DNA from: Streptomyces montanisoli
GTDB lineage: Bacteria > Actinomycetota > Actinomycetes > Streptomycetales > Streptomycetaceae
DNA length: 64,000 nucleotides
Direction of reading: 5' to 3'
NCBI RefSeq assembly: GCF_017813245.1
Contig: NZ_JAGIQL010000014.1
Location: forward strand, 1-64,000
The position numbers were made by a program, and so were the translations under genes. Below the pieces are notes generated by a model, which was given only the letters and a program-made list of their open reading frames with translations, did not search any database and was not told the origin of the DNA. Within the stretch, counting starts at the first letter, position 1; each line of letters starts with the position of its first letter. This document shows, one piece after another, positions 42,421 through 50,991 of the stretch.

Positions 42421-43940
42421 AGGTCCACCGCCGCGTCAGTGTCCGTGTACGTGTGCGCGTCTGTGTCCGTGTCCACGCCCGCGTCCGCGTCCGTGCGCGG
42501 GGCGAACGTCATGGCGAGGCCCTGCGCCTGGACCGTGGTCCACACGACCTCCCTGGCCTCGCGCCCCGGCACCGGCTGGAGGCTCAGTGAGCGCAGGATC
42601 GTCGCCGCGGCCACGCCGAGCTCCGCCCACGCCAGGTCCTCGCCGACGCACTTGTGCTTGCCCGCGCCGAACGGCATGGCCACCCGCCGCGCGGCCGCGC
42701 CCGCGGGCTCCTCGGCGCCCCAGCGGCCGGGGTCGAAGGTGTGCGGGTCGGGGAAGAAGTCCGGGTGGCGGTGGAGGGCCGTGAGGCTGAAGAGGAGTTC
42801 GGTGCCGGCCGGCACGCGGTAGGGGCCGAGCGTGACGTCCCTGCGCGCGGTGCGCATGAGGAACGCGTTGGGCGTGTGCAGGCGCACCACCTCGCGGAGC
42901 GTGTTCGCGGTGTACGGGAGGTGGTCGAACATCTCCAGCGTGAGGACGTCGGACGCGGCGTCGGCGACCGGGCCGAGGTGGGCGTCCAGTTCGGCGACGA
43001 CGCGCGCCAGGACGTCCGGGTGGCGCGCGAGCTCGTGGAGCAGCCATGTCATGGTCGTCGACACCGTCTCGGTGCCCGCGCCGAACATCGTGATGGCCTC
43101 GGCGCGTACGTCGTCCTCGGTGAGGGGTTCGCCCGTCGCCGGGTCGACGGCCTCACGCAGCAGGGCCAGCAGTGTGCCCTCCCGGCCGCCGTCCTCCCCT
43201 TCGCGGCGCTCGCCGAGCCCTTCGCAACGCTCGCCGAGCCCGTCGCGGCGCTCGCCGACCGCCCTGTCCACGACCTGGTGGATGACGCGGACCGCCTCGT
43301 CGAAGCGGCGGTTGACCGGCAGCGGCAGGCGCACGAACGACGGGTGGGGCGCCAGTGAGTGCACGATCTGGCCCTTGACCAGGTCGGGCAGCGCGCGGTG
43401 GAACGCCGCCGCGAGGTCGTCGTCGAGCCGGGCGCCGAAGAGGGTGCGGGTGACGACGTCGAGCGCGAGGTGGTTCATCTCCCGCTCGACGTCGACCAGT
43501 CGTCCGTCGCCCCAGCCGGCGATACGTTCTTTCACCACGCTCTGGATGATGGGTACGTAGTCGGCGACGCGCGTCCTGGTGAACGCCGCGCCCATGCTGC
43601 GGCGGCGGTCGCGGTGCGCCTGGCCGTCGGACATCAGCAGGCCGTCGCCGAAGGCGTCCTTCAAGGTCTGCTGCACCGCGCCGCGCGGCGCGTCGTGCGC
43701 GAGGGCGACCAGCAGCTCGTGGACGAGCGCGGGCGCCGTGACGACGCGGACGCGACGCGGTCCGAGCCGGGTCTCGACCACGCCGCCGACGCGGGACAGC
43801 GACTCCATGAAACCGAGGGGGTCGCGCAGCAGCGGCACCACATGGCCCAGTCCAGGCACCCCGCCGGGGGCCCGGGGGGTGGGCGCCGTCGGACGGGTGC
43901 GGTCCGAACGGCCGTCGGAGTGAGGAGCCAACGTGGCCAC
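42417..43940 (-). CDS. cytochrome P450, partner of the terpene synthase
   Basis: 507 residues from GTG 43940, with GGAAGG 8 nt upstream; the open frame upstream is very Arg-rich and non-coding in character. The I-helix oxygen-binding motif is AGTET, the K-helix is LREVVR, and the haem loop is FGAGKHKCVG with Cys near 431. Repeated GLGER units lie before the I-helix, and the C-terminus is a Thr/Asp-rich tail. Its stop overlaps the terpene synthase start, so it should oxidise that terpene. The length and the AGTET motif recall terpene P450s of the CYP170 type, but no assignment is made. Confidence 0.93.
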   Translation of the reverse strand: MATLAPHSDGRSDRTRPTAPTPRAPGGVPGLGHVVPLLRDPLGFMESLSRVGGVVETRLGPRRVRVVTAPALVHELLVALAHDAPRGAVQQTLKDAFGDGLLMSDGQAHRDRRRSMGAAFTRTRVADYVPIIQSVVKERIAGWGDGRLVDVEREMNHLALDVVTRTLFGARLDDDLAAAFHRALPDLVKGQIVHSLAPHPSFVRLPLPVNRRFDEAVRVIHQVVDRAVGERRDGLGERCEGLGERREGEDGGREGTLLALLREAVDPATGEPLTEDDVRAEAITMFGAGTETVSTTMTWLLHELARHPDVLARVVAELDAHLGPVADAASDVLTLEMFDHLPYTANTLREVVRLHTPNAFLMRTARRDVTLGPYRVPAGTELLFSLTALHRHPDFFPDPHTFDPGRWGAEEPAGAAARRVAMPFGAGKHKCVGEDLAWAELGVAAATILRSLSLQPVPGREAREVVWTTVQAQGLAMTFAPRTDADAGVDTDTDAHTYTDTDAAVDL

Positions 43941-44298
43941 GTCATCAACCTTCCGTGAGCGGTCACTTGGCGCGCGTGCGCGCTTGCGCGCCCTCGCGCG
44001 CGTCCGTGCGTATGGGTCTCGCGCGTCTCGTCCCCTCACCGGATGAGGGGCTGTTTCCTGCCGGCGACCGGCAGACAGAACCTCAGCATCTCACGCTTCG
44101 CTTATGAAAATTGACTGAGCGTAGTCGTTTCGCGGATCTGCCTGGATCCGAAACGTGCCTTCGCGGAAATCACCCGGACAGACGGTGGACGACGGGTGCC
44201 CGGCCGCCCTCAATCACCGGCGATCGGCATTCGTATGGTTAAACTCACGGCTACTGCAAACGGCCCAACGGGACAGCCGGCGGGGGAGGGTGAGGCCG
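43941..44298. other. intergenic region upstream of P450 and the small membrane protein
   Basis: About 358 bp with no convincing gene. 43970-44020 is a low-complexity CGCGCGTGCG run. 44100-44125 is AT-rich, with a TTGACT at about 44111 and TTTTCATAAG words that could serve divergent promoters. GGGAGGG at 44285-44291 is the ribosome site of the small ORF at 44299. Confidence 0.5.
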
Positions 44299-44463
44299 AT
44301 GGCGACCGCACGGAAGGTCATCCTCTATGCGATTGTCGTCTTCATCCTCTATACGATCATCACGTCCCCGGCCAGGGCGGCCGACCTGGTGCAAGTAGGG
44401 TTCGAGGGGATATCCAGCGCCGCGCAGGGCGTCGGGCAGTTCTTCACCCAGCTCATCCAGTAG
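44299..44463 (+). CDS. small secreted or membrane peptide, 54 aa
   Basis: MATARKVILYAIVVFILYTIITSPARA, then ADLVQVGFEGISSAAQGVGQFFTQLIQ. The start has a GGGAGGG site. One hydrophobic helix resembles a signal peptide with a possible ARA|A cleavage; the remainder is an amphipathic helix. It lies 49 bp before the Dabb gene, co-directional. It is too short for standard ORF cut-offs but well supported by start signals and its plausible architecture. No function is assigned. Confidence 0.75.
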   Translation: MATARKVILYAIVVFILYTIITSPARAADLVQVGFEGISSAAQGVGQFFTQLIQ

Positions 44464-44512
44464 CCCAGGGGCCCTCGGCGCGGCATGTCGTCCCCCCGGG
44501 AGTGAGTGCGCC

Positions 44513-44806
44513 GTGATCCGCCATCTGGTCCTGTTCAAGCTCAACGAGGGCGTCTCGCACGACGACCCGCGCGTCTCCGCGGGCGTGGCGGCCTTCACCG
44601 CGCTCGGCGGCCGGGTGCCCGAGGTCGAGTCGTGGGAGTTCGCGCGGAACCTGAGCGACCGGTCGAACGCGTACGACTACGCCATCAACGCCGCCGTCGC
44701 CGACCGCGACGCGCTGCGGCGCTACGCCGACCACCCCGACCACCAGGCGGGCGTGGCCCTGTGGCGCGAGTTCGCCACCTGGGTGATCGCCGACTACGAG
44801 TTCTGA
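44513..44806 (+). CDS. Dabb (stress-responsive A/B barrel) domain protein
   Basis: 97 residues from a GTG. MIRHLVLFKLNEGVS is the classic Dabb opening (HxxxFK), and YDYAINAAVADRDALRRYADHPDHQ the rest of the ferredoxin-like barrel. Such dimers include olivetolic-acid-cyclase-like enzymes and many proteins of unknown role. It is followed directly by a terminator. Confidence 0.93.
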   Translation: MIRHLVLFKLNEGVSHDDPRVSAGVAAFTALGGRVPEVESWEFARNLSDRSNAYDYAINAAVADRDALRRYADHPDHQAGVALWREFATWVIADYEF

Positions 44807-44820
44807 CCCTCCTCCCGCTC

Positions 44821-44849
44821 GGGCCCCACGTCGGGATGACGTGGGGCCC
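44821..44849 (+). terminator. terminator after the Dabb gene
   Basis: GGGCCCCACGTC and GACGTGGGGCCC form a 12-bp perfect stem with a GGGAT loop, starting 15 bp after the Dabb stop. Confidence 0.9.
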
Positions 44850-44937
44850 TCTGCGTTTAAGCGGCAGAAAGAGCGCCAACACGGAGTTACCGGGTGCTTG
44901 CACATCGTGCACATGTCTTGTGATGCTATGACCGCTT

Positions 44938-44966
44938 TTGACCGATGAGTTGACCGAAAGTTGACG
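44938..44966 (+). promoter_or_regulatory. three phased TTGAC repeats upstream of sigF
   Basis: TTGACC at 44938, TTGACC at 44950 and TTGACG at 44961 recur at 12- and 11-bp spacing, that is, on one DNA face. They end 10 bp before the sigF GTG. They may be binding sites for a developmental activator; one could also act as a -35 element. Confidence 0.55.
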
Positions 44967-44975
44967 AGGGGTGGC

Positions 44976-45977
44976 GTGACCGTGCCGGCCAGTACAACGC
45001 CTCAAGCACCACCCCAGGAGTCACCGCCCGCCGCCTCTCAGGGCGCGGGCGCGCCCCGGGGCGACACGGCGGACGGGGCCGACGGAGCCGCCGGGACGCC
45101 CGCACAGGGGGGCGCGAGCGGCGCGGGCAGCACGAGCGCACAGGGCGGCGCGGGCACACAGGGCGGCGCGGGCGGCACGTGCACACAGGGGCGCCCCCCG
45201 ACCGCCGGGCAGAGCAGGGCGGCCGACACCCGCGCCCTCACGCAGGTCCTCTTCGCCGAGCTCAAGACCCTCGAACCCGGCACCGAGGCGCACCACCGCG
45301 TCCGCTCCGCGCTGATCGAGGCGAACCTCCCCCTCGTGCGGTACGCCGCCGCACGCTTCCGCAGCCGCAACGAGCCCATGGAGGACGTCGTCCAGGTCGG
45401 CACGATCGGGCTGATCAACGCGATCGACCGGTTCGACCCCGACAGGGGCGTGCAGTTCCCGACGTTCGCCATGCCGACCGTCGTGGGCGAGATCAAACGT
45501 TACTTCCGGGACAACGTGCGCACCGTCCACGTGCCGCGCCGCCTGCACGAGCTGTGGGTCCAGGTCACCGGCGCCACCGAGGACCTGACGACCGCTCACG
45601 GCCGCTCGCCGACCACGGCCGAGATCGCCGAACGACTGAAGATCTCCGAGGACGAGGTGCTCGCCTGCATCGAGGCGGGCCGCTCCTACCACGCCACCTC
45701 ACTGGAGGCCGCACAGGAGGGCGACGGGCTGCCGGGCCTGCTCGACCGCCTCGGGTACGAGGACCCGGCGCTCGCCGGCGTCGAACACCGCGACCTCGTA
45801 CGGCACCTCCTCGTACAGCTGCCCGAGCGCGAGCAGCGCATCCTGATGCTGCGCTACTACAGCAACCTGACGCAGTCGCAGATCAGCCAGGAGCTGGGGG
45901 TCTCGCAGATGCATGTGTCAAGGCTTCTTGCCCGAAGCTTTGCCAGACTTCGATCCGCAAATCGGATCGAAGCCTAA
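44976..45977 (+). CDS. sigF: RNA polymerase sigma factor SigF (late sporulation, SigB family)
   Basis: 333 residues from GTG 44976, with GAGGGG upstream. The first 85 residues are a Gly/Ala/Gln repeat-rich extension (AQGGAG units). Region 2 is [27 protein letters not shown], then [19 protein letters not shown]. Region 3 includes [12 protein letters not shown], and region 4 ends [25 protein letters not shown]. It ends SANRIEA, close to the SigF C-terminus known from Streptomyces. SigF acts in spore maturation after septation. It is next to sigN, as in other Streptomyces. Confidence 0.93.
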   Translation: MTVPASTTPQAPPQESPPAASQGAGAPRGDTADGADGAAGTPAQGGASGAGSTSAQGGAGTQGGAGGTCTQGRPPTAGQSRAADTRALTQVLFAELKTLEPGTEAHHRVRSALIEANLPLVRYAAARFRSRNEPMEDVVQVGTIGLINAIDRFDPDRGVQFPTFAMPTVVGEIKRYFRDNVRTVHVPRRLHELWVQVTGATEDLTTAHGRSPTTAEIAERLKISEDEVLACIEAGRSYHATSLEAAQEGDGLPGLLDRLGYEDPALAGVEHRDLVRHLLVQLPEREQRILMLRYYSNLTQSQISQELGVSQMHVSRLLARSFARLRSANRIEA

Positions 45978-46066
45978 CCCTCGCGGTTACTCCCTGAATT
46001 TCCGTCACCCTCCGTCCCAGCCGCTCCAGATGGCCGTTTTCCTGCGTTGACGCCGCCCTCCCATGT

Positions 46067-46143
46067 CGACATGTCACTACAGCGTGTTGCCGACATGTGA
46101 CATTCTGCGGATACCGCGTTTGGCACGGGTCCGCCGCCGGTAT
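46067..46143 (+). promoter_or_regulatory. SigB-type promoter and direct repeat upstream of sigN
   Basis: GTTTGG at 46118-46123, a 14-bp spacer and CGGTAT at 46138-46143 fit the SigB/F/N-class promoter pattern (GTTT...GGGTAT). Just upstream CGACATGTCAC (46067) and CGACATGTGAC (46091) form a direct repeat with 24-bp period. Autoregulation of sigN or control by a sister sigma factor is plausible. Confidence 0.62.
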
Positions 46144-46210
46144 TCAGGTGGAGGCTGCGTTCATCGAATAGAACGCCCAGCGCGACCGTCCGCGACCTCA
46201 AGGGGGTGGC

Positions 46211-47101
46211 ATGTCCGCAGAACAGGGCAGCCCTAAGGTGCTCACGCTCACCAAGAGCGCTCCCGCGCCCGACGCTCTCGACACCGTGGTGGCCCAGCCG
46301 CCGGTGCCGTCACAGCCGGAGGCCATCGATACCCGTACCCTGTCCCGCTCCCTGTTCCTGCGGCTCGCCGCGCTGGACGCGGAGGGCCGGGAAGGCGCGG
46401 ACGGCCCGGAGCGCACCTATGTGCGCGACACGCTCATCGAGCTCAACCTCCCGCTCGTCAGATACGCGGCGGCGCGCTTCCGCAGCCGCAACGAGCCCAT
46501 GGAGGACATCGTCCAGGTCGGCACGATCGGCCTCATCAAGGCCATCGACCGGTTCGACTGCGAGCGCGGGGTCGAGTTCCCGACGTTCGCGATGCCGACG
46601 GTCGTCGGCGAGATCAAGCGCTTCTTCCGCGACACCTCGTGGTCGGTGCGCGTGCCGCGCCGCCTCCAGGAGCTGCGGCTCGCCCTGACGAAGGCCAGCG
46701 ACGAGCTCGCGCAGAAGCTGGACCGCTCCCCGACCGTGCCCGAACTGGCCGCCGTGCTCGGCGTGTCCGAGGAGGACGTGGTCGACGGGCTCGCGGTGGG
46801 CAACGCGTACACGGCGTCGTCGCTCGACTCGCCCTCGGCGGAGGACGACGGCGGCGAGGGGTCGCTCGCCGACCGCCTCGGCTACGAGGACCTCGCGCTC
46901 GAAGGCGTGGAGTACCGGGAGTCGCTCAAGCCGCTGCTGGCGAAGCTGCCGCCCCGCGAGCGGCAGATCATCATGCTCCGCTTCTTCGCGAACATGACCC
47001 AGTCGCAGATCGGCGAGGAGGTCGGCATCTCCCAGATGCACGTCTCGCGCCTGCTGACCCGCACCCTCGCGCAGCTGCGCGAGGGCCTGATCTCCGACTG
47101 A
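46211..47101 (+). CDS. sigN: RNA polymerase sigma factor SigN (SigB family)
   Basis: 296 residues from an ATG after GGGGGTGGC. Region 2 is [26 protein letters not shown], then [33 protein letters not shown]. Region 4 has [20 protein letters not shown]. It differs from SigF mainly at the N-terminus and in region 3. SigN acts in a subapical cell type in S. coelicolor aerial hyphae, by family knowledge. The gene is co-directional with sigF, 233 bp downstream, with its own promoter signals. Confidence 0.92.
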   Translation: MSAEQGSPKVLTLTKSAPAPDALDTVVAQPPVPSQPEAIDTRTLSRSLFLRLAALDAEGREGADGPERTYVRDTLIELNLPLVRYAAARFRSRNEPMEDIVQVGTIGLIKAIDRFDCERGVEFPTFAMPTVVGEIKRFFRDTSWSVRVPRRLQELRLALTKASDELAQKLDRSPTVPELAAVLGVSEEDVVDGLAVGNAYTASSLDSPSAEDDGGEGSLADRLGYEDLALEGVEYRESLKPLLAKLPPRERQIIMLRFFANMTQSQIGEEVGISQMHVSRLLTRTLAQLREGLISD

Positions 47102-47180
47102 TCCGGGAATCGACGAGCCGGCCGGTCCTCGCGGACCGGCCGGGAAGAATCAACGGAAAGAATCAAGGGGACGTGCGGGC

Positions 47181-47405
47181 TCAGCCGAGGGCCAGCCAGG
47201 CCACGACGGCCAGCACGACCACGACGAGCACCACGCCGACGATCACGCCGACCTTCGGCCCGCCACCCTGGCGCGCCGCTGCCGCCGGCTGCCGCTGCGG
47301 CTCGCCCTCGTCGACGAAGGCGCGGAACATCTGGGTGCTGCCCGCGGGGTCGGGGTTGCCAGGTGTGCCCTGAGGGCCCTGCGGGGCATGAGGGTTGTGT
47401 GCCAT
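47181..47405 (-). CDS. small tail-anchored membrane protein
   Basis: 74 residues. A Pro/Gln-rich cytoplasmic head (MAHNPHAPQGPQGTPGNPDP) is followed by STQMFRAFVDEGEPQ and a single C-terminal helix, VGVIVGVVLVVVVLAVVAWLALG. Tail-anchored topology is inferred. It is convergent with sigN. No family name is known to me. Confidence 0.78.
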   Translation of the reverse strand: MAHNPHAPQGPQGTPGNPDPAGSTQMFRAFVDEGEPQRQPAAAARQGGGPKVGVIVGVVLVVVVLAVVAWLALG

Positions 47406-47600
47406 GGTGCGAGACCCTAGCGAACCACCGGGTTCCGCCCAAGCCCGGCCCCGAAAAGGGTTGTCGGGTGTTCACGGGGTGGACGTGAGATGGGCGTGAC
47501 GGCCACGCGCACGAGTGTGTGATCGAACGCGTGCGCAAGCATATTGATCATTCTGATGTGAAGATTTTGTTTTTCCGTGGTCTGTGCCGTACGTTTTCAT

Positions 47601-47642
47601 TTGCCTGTAGCAACCAACATGATTATGGTTGCCTAGAGCAAC
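47601..47642 (+). promoter_or_regulatory. twin MarR operators upstream of the MarR/MFS/YceI operon
   Basis: TTGCCTGTAGCAA at 47601-47613 and TTGCCTAGAGCAA at 47629-47641 are two near-identical TTGC-N5-GCAA palindromes 28 bp apart, and the second extends to GTTGC...GCAAC. GATTAT at 47621-47626 lies between them as a likely -10 box, so a bound MarR dimer would cover the promoter on both sides. Confidence 0.82.
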
Positions 47643-47661
47643 GTAATCGTCGGGAGAGCCC

Positions 47662-48183
47662 ATGGCCACACAGAGCCGGTACAGGGAACTGGCGCGGAAC
47701 ATCACCGCCCTCGGTGCCGTCAAACGCGCCCTGACCCGCTCGCTGCCCGCCGAGTGCCCCGGCGGTCCCGCCGCCGTGCTCTCGCTGGTCAACGCCCACG
47801 GCGAGATGCGGATGAGCAGGCTATCCGAGCTGCTCGCCGTCGACGTGTCGGTGACCAGCAGGCACGTCGCGCACGCGGCGCAGCGCGGCTGGCTCGAGAG
47901 GCTGCCGGATCCGGCGGACGGCAGGTCCCGGCTGCTGAGGCTGACCCCGGCGGGGCGCGACATGCTCGCGGCCATGGGCGAGGCCGCCGTCGAGATGATC
48001 GCGACCACGCTGGCCGACTGGTCCGACGAGGACCTGGAGGCGCTGACGACGATGCTCGGCAGGCTCCGCGAGGACTTCGGCGACTGCCGCGCGCTCCACG
48101 GCGGCGACCACTCCGCCACAGGCCACCGCGCACCCGCGGCCTCGACCCCACGCCCGGCGAGCGCGCCGGCGAACGCACCGTGA
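47662..48183 (+). CDS. MarR-family repressor
   Basis: 173 residues. Winged HTH: GEMRMSRLSELLAVDVSVTSRHVAHAAQRGWLERLPDPADGRSRLLRLTPAGRD, with the conserved DxRS wing. The dimerisation helices flank it, and a Pro/Ala-rich tail of about 25 residues is added. It heads the operon with the exporter at 48348, and its twin operators lie just upstream. It should sense a small lipophilic ligand, as MarR proteins do. Confidence 0.93.
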   Translation: MATQSRYRELARNITALGAVKRALTRSLPAECPGGPAAVLSLVNAHGEMRMSRLSELLAVDVSVTSRHVAHAAQRGWLERLPDPADGRSRLLRLTPAGRDMLAAMGEAAVEMIATTLADWSDEDLEALTTMLGRLREDFGDCRALHGGDHSATGHRAPAASTPRPASAPANAP

Positions 48184-48347
48184 CGAGCCCCCGGCCCGGC
48201 ACACGCCCCCGGTGAGCGACGGCTCGACGCGCGGCTGACATGCCCGCGGGTGACATGCCCGAAACAGCCGGTGCGCCCGGTGCGGCGCGTCCACCGGCCA
48301 ACCCGTAACCCTCACCCCCACAGACGCAGGACAAGGAACCAGACCAG

Positions 48348-50915
48348 ATGGCTACATCCACACCGACCGGTGTGCGGGGCGGCCACGCCAAACACGGCGG
48401 CGAGCCAGCCCCAGCCCCCGGCACCGGCGCGCCGATGACGCACCGCGAGATCATGCAGGCCCTGTCCGGGCTGCTGCTCGGACTGTTCGTCGCGATCCTC
48501 TCCTCGACGGTCGTGACGAACGCGCTGCCGCACATCATCTCCGACCTGGGCGGCGGGCAGAGCTCGTACACCTGGGTGGTGACCGCCTCCCTGCTGGCCA
48601 TGACGGCGACCACCCCGCTGTGGGGCAAGCTCGCCGACCTGTTCAGCAAGAAGCTGCTGGTCCAGGTCGCCCTGAGCATCTACGTGATCGGCTCGATCAT
48701 CGCCGGCCTCTCGGTGAACTCCGAGATGCTGATCGCGGTCCGCGTCTTCCAGGGCATCGGCGTGGGCGGCCTGTCCGCGCTCGCCCAGATCGTGATGGCC
48801 GCGATGATCTCCCCGCGCGAGCGCGGCCGCTACAGCGGCTACCTCGGCGCGACCTTCGCCGTCGCCACCGTCGGCGGCCCGCTGCTGGGCGGTGTCATCA
48901 CCGACACGTCCTGGCTGGGCTGGCGCTGGTGCTTCTACGTCGGCGTGCCGTTCGCGGTGATCGCCCTGATCGTGCTGCAGAAGACGCTGCACCTGCCGCT
49001 CGTGAAGCGGAAGGTCAAGGTCGACTGGGGCGGCGCGTTCTTCATCGCCGCGGCGGCCTCGCTGCTGCTCGTCTGGGTGACGTTCGCCGGCAGCAAGTAC
49101 GACTGGCTGTCGTGGCAGACGTACGCCATGGTCGGCGGCTCGATCGTGCTCGGCCTGCTCTTCCTGCTGGTGGAGTCGAAGGCCAGCGAGCCGATCATCC
49201 CGCTGCGGCTGTTCCGCAACCGGACGATCTCCCTGGCATCCACGGCGTCCCTGTTCGTCGGCATCTCGATGTTCGCCGGCACGGTCTTCTTCAGCCAGTA
49301 CTTCCAGCTGGCGCGCGGCAAGAGCCCGACGATGTCCGGCGTGATGACCATCCCCATGATCGCCGGCCTGTTCGTGGCCTCGACCGTCGCGGGTCAGATC
49401 ATCACCCGTACAGGACGCTGGAAGGTCTGGCTCGTCACCGGCGGCTTCCTGCTGACCGGCGGCCTCGGCATGCTGGGCACCATCCGGTACGACACCACGT
49501 ACTGGCACATGGCGATCTTCATGGCGGCCATGGGCCTCGGCGTCGGCATGATGATGCAGAACCTGGTGCTGTGCACGCAGAACCAGGTGCAGGCCAAGGA
49601 CCTCGGGTCCGCCAGTTCCACCGTCACGTTCTTCCGCTCCCTGGGTGGCGCCATCGGCGTCTCCGCGCTCGGCGCGATCCTCGCCAACCACGTGACGAAG
49701 TACGTCACGGACGGGCTCACCGCGCTCGGCCCGCAGGGCAAGGCCCTGGCCGCCAAGGCGGGCAGCGGCGGAGGCGGTATTCCCGATCTCAACGCGATGC
49801 CCGCACCCCTGCGTCACGTCATGGAGGTCGCTTACGGGCATGGTGTAGGTGACGTCTTCCTGTTCGCGGCGCCGTGTGCACTCGTCGCGTTCCTGGTCAC
49901 CTGGTTCATCAAGGAGGTTCCGTTGAGGACACGTGCTGTCGGCGACTCGTCGCAGGACCCGCAGGAGACGGCCGCCGCCGTCACCGGACCCGCCGCGCAG
50001 GCCCAGGCGCCCGTCGCCGCTTCCTCGGAGATAGCCGCGGACACGACCGGGCGTACGGACACCACCGGGCGTACTCAGCCGCTCGTCGGCCTCGCCGCGA
50101 CCGGCGCCACCGGGGGCATGGACGGCACGGGCGTGCCGCCGCTGCCCGAGGGCACGCCCGTGCACGGCCTGGTACGCAGCGCCGAGGGCGCCGCGGTGTC
50201 CGGCGCCGCCGTGACCCTCATCTCGCTCGGCGGCCGGCAGCTCGGCCGTTCCGTGGCGCGCCCCGACGGCGTGTACGTCGTCGAGGCGCCAGGCGCGGGC
50301 AGCTACGTGCTGATCGCCGCCGCCGACGGTTTCCAGCCGCAGGCGTCCACGGTGGTCGTGGGCGACGAGCCGCTGCCGTTCGACATCCTGCTCTCCGGTA
50401 CGAGCGGCCTCGCGGGCTCGGTGCGCGGCGCCGACTCGGGGTCGGCCATCGCGGACGCGATGGTGATCGTGACCGACATCCGCGGCGACGTGCTCGCCAC
50501 GGGCAAGTCGGACGCGATGGGCGAGTTCGCGTTCGGCGAGCTCGTGCCCGGTTCCGTGACCGTCGCCGTCAACGCGTCGGGCTACCGGCCGCTCGCACTC
50601 CCGGTGGAGATCGGCGGCCAGGGCGTGACGCGGATCGAGGCCGTACTCGACTCGGGCGCGCTGGTGCAGGGCATCGTGCGGGCGGGCGCCGACCGCCGCC
50701 CGCTGCACGACGCGCGGGTCACGCTCGTGGACGCGGCGGGCAACGTCGTCGCCACGTCCACGACCGGCGAGGACGGCGCGTACGCCTTCGCCGACCTGGA
50801 CTCGGGCGAGTACACCGTCATCGCCACCGGCTACCCGCCGGTCGCCGGCTCGTTGACCGTGGGGGGCCGCGGCGTCGACGGGCACGACATCGAGCTCACG
50901 CATCCCGTCGAGTAG
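48348..50915 (+). CDS. DHA2 MFS exporter with three C-terminal carboxypeptidase-regulatory-like domains
   Basis: 855 residues. Residues about 35-530 form a 14-helix DHA2 exporter (GLFVAILSSTVVTNALPHII, SYTWVVTASLLAMTATTPLWGKLADLFSKK). A linker follows, then three beta-sandwich CarboxypepD_reg-like repeats at about 600-690, 685-770 and 770-850. Each has the GxVxxxxGxPLxGAxVTL / DGxYxFxxLxxGxYTVxATGYxP pattern. An exporter of normal length is about 500 residues, so the C-terminal half is extra and should lie on one membrane side. Together with the YceI protein encoded next it suggests hand-over of an exported lipid. Confidence 0.93.
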   Translation: MATSTPTGVRGGHAKHGGEPAPAPGTGAPMTHREIMQALSGLLLGLFVAILSSTVVTNALPHIISDLGGGQSSYTWVVTASLLAMTATTPLWGKLADLFSKKLLVQVALSIYVIGSIIAGLSVNSEMLIAVRVFQGIGVGGLSALAQIVMAAMISPRERGRYSGYLGATFAVATVGGPLLGGVITDTSWLGWRWCFYVGVPFAVIALIVLQKTLHLPLVKRKVKVDWGGAFFIAAAASLLLVWVTFAGSKYDWLSWQTYAMVGGSIVLGLLFLLVESKASEPIIPLRLFRNRTISLASTASLFVGISMFAGTVFFSQYFQLARGKSPTMSGVMTIPMIAGLFVASTVAGQIITRTGRWKVWLVTGGFLLTGGLGMLGTIRYDTTYWHMAIFMAAMGLGVGMMMQNLVLCTQNQVQAKDLGSASSTVTFFRSLGGAIGVSALGAILANHVTKYVTDGLTALGPQGKALAAKAGSGGGGIPDLNAMPAPLRHVMEVAYGHGVGDVFLFAAPCALVAFLVTWFIKEVPLRTRAVGDSSQDPQETAAAVTGPAAQAQAPVAASSEIAADTTGRTDTTGRTQPLVGLAATGATGGMDGTGVPPLPEGTPVHGLVRSAEGAAVSGAAVTLISLGGRQLGRSVARPDGVYVVEAPGAGSYVLIAAADGFQPQASTVVVGDEPLPFDILLSGTSGLAGSVRGADSGSAIADAMVIVTDIRGDVLATGKSDAMGEFAFGELVPGSVTVAVNASGYRPLALPVEIGGQGVTRIEAVLDSGALVQGIVRAGADRRPLHDARVTLVDAAGNVVATSTTGEDGAYAFADLDSGEYTVIATGYPPVAGSLTVGGRGVDGHDIELTHPVE

Positions 50916-50991
50916 CAGGCGCGCGGCGGACGCACCAGACACGTCCGCCGCGCCGCCTCGTCACACAGCAAGACCAAGGAGAGAACGCGGG

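Noticed and set aside
48312..50942. 876-codon minus-strand open frame opposite the MFS exporter
   Set aside because: Composition is His/Arg/Gln/Asp-rich with no domain; the plus-strand exporter with clear motifs explains the region.
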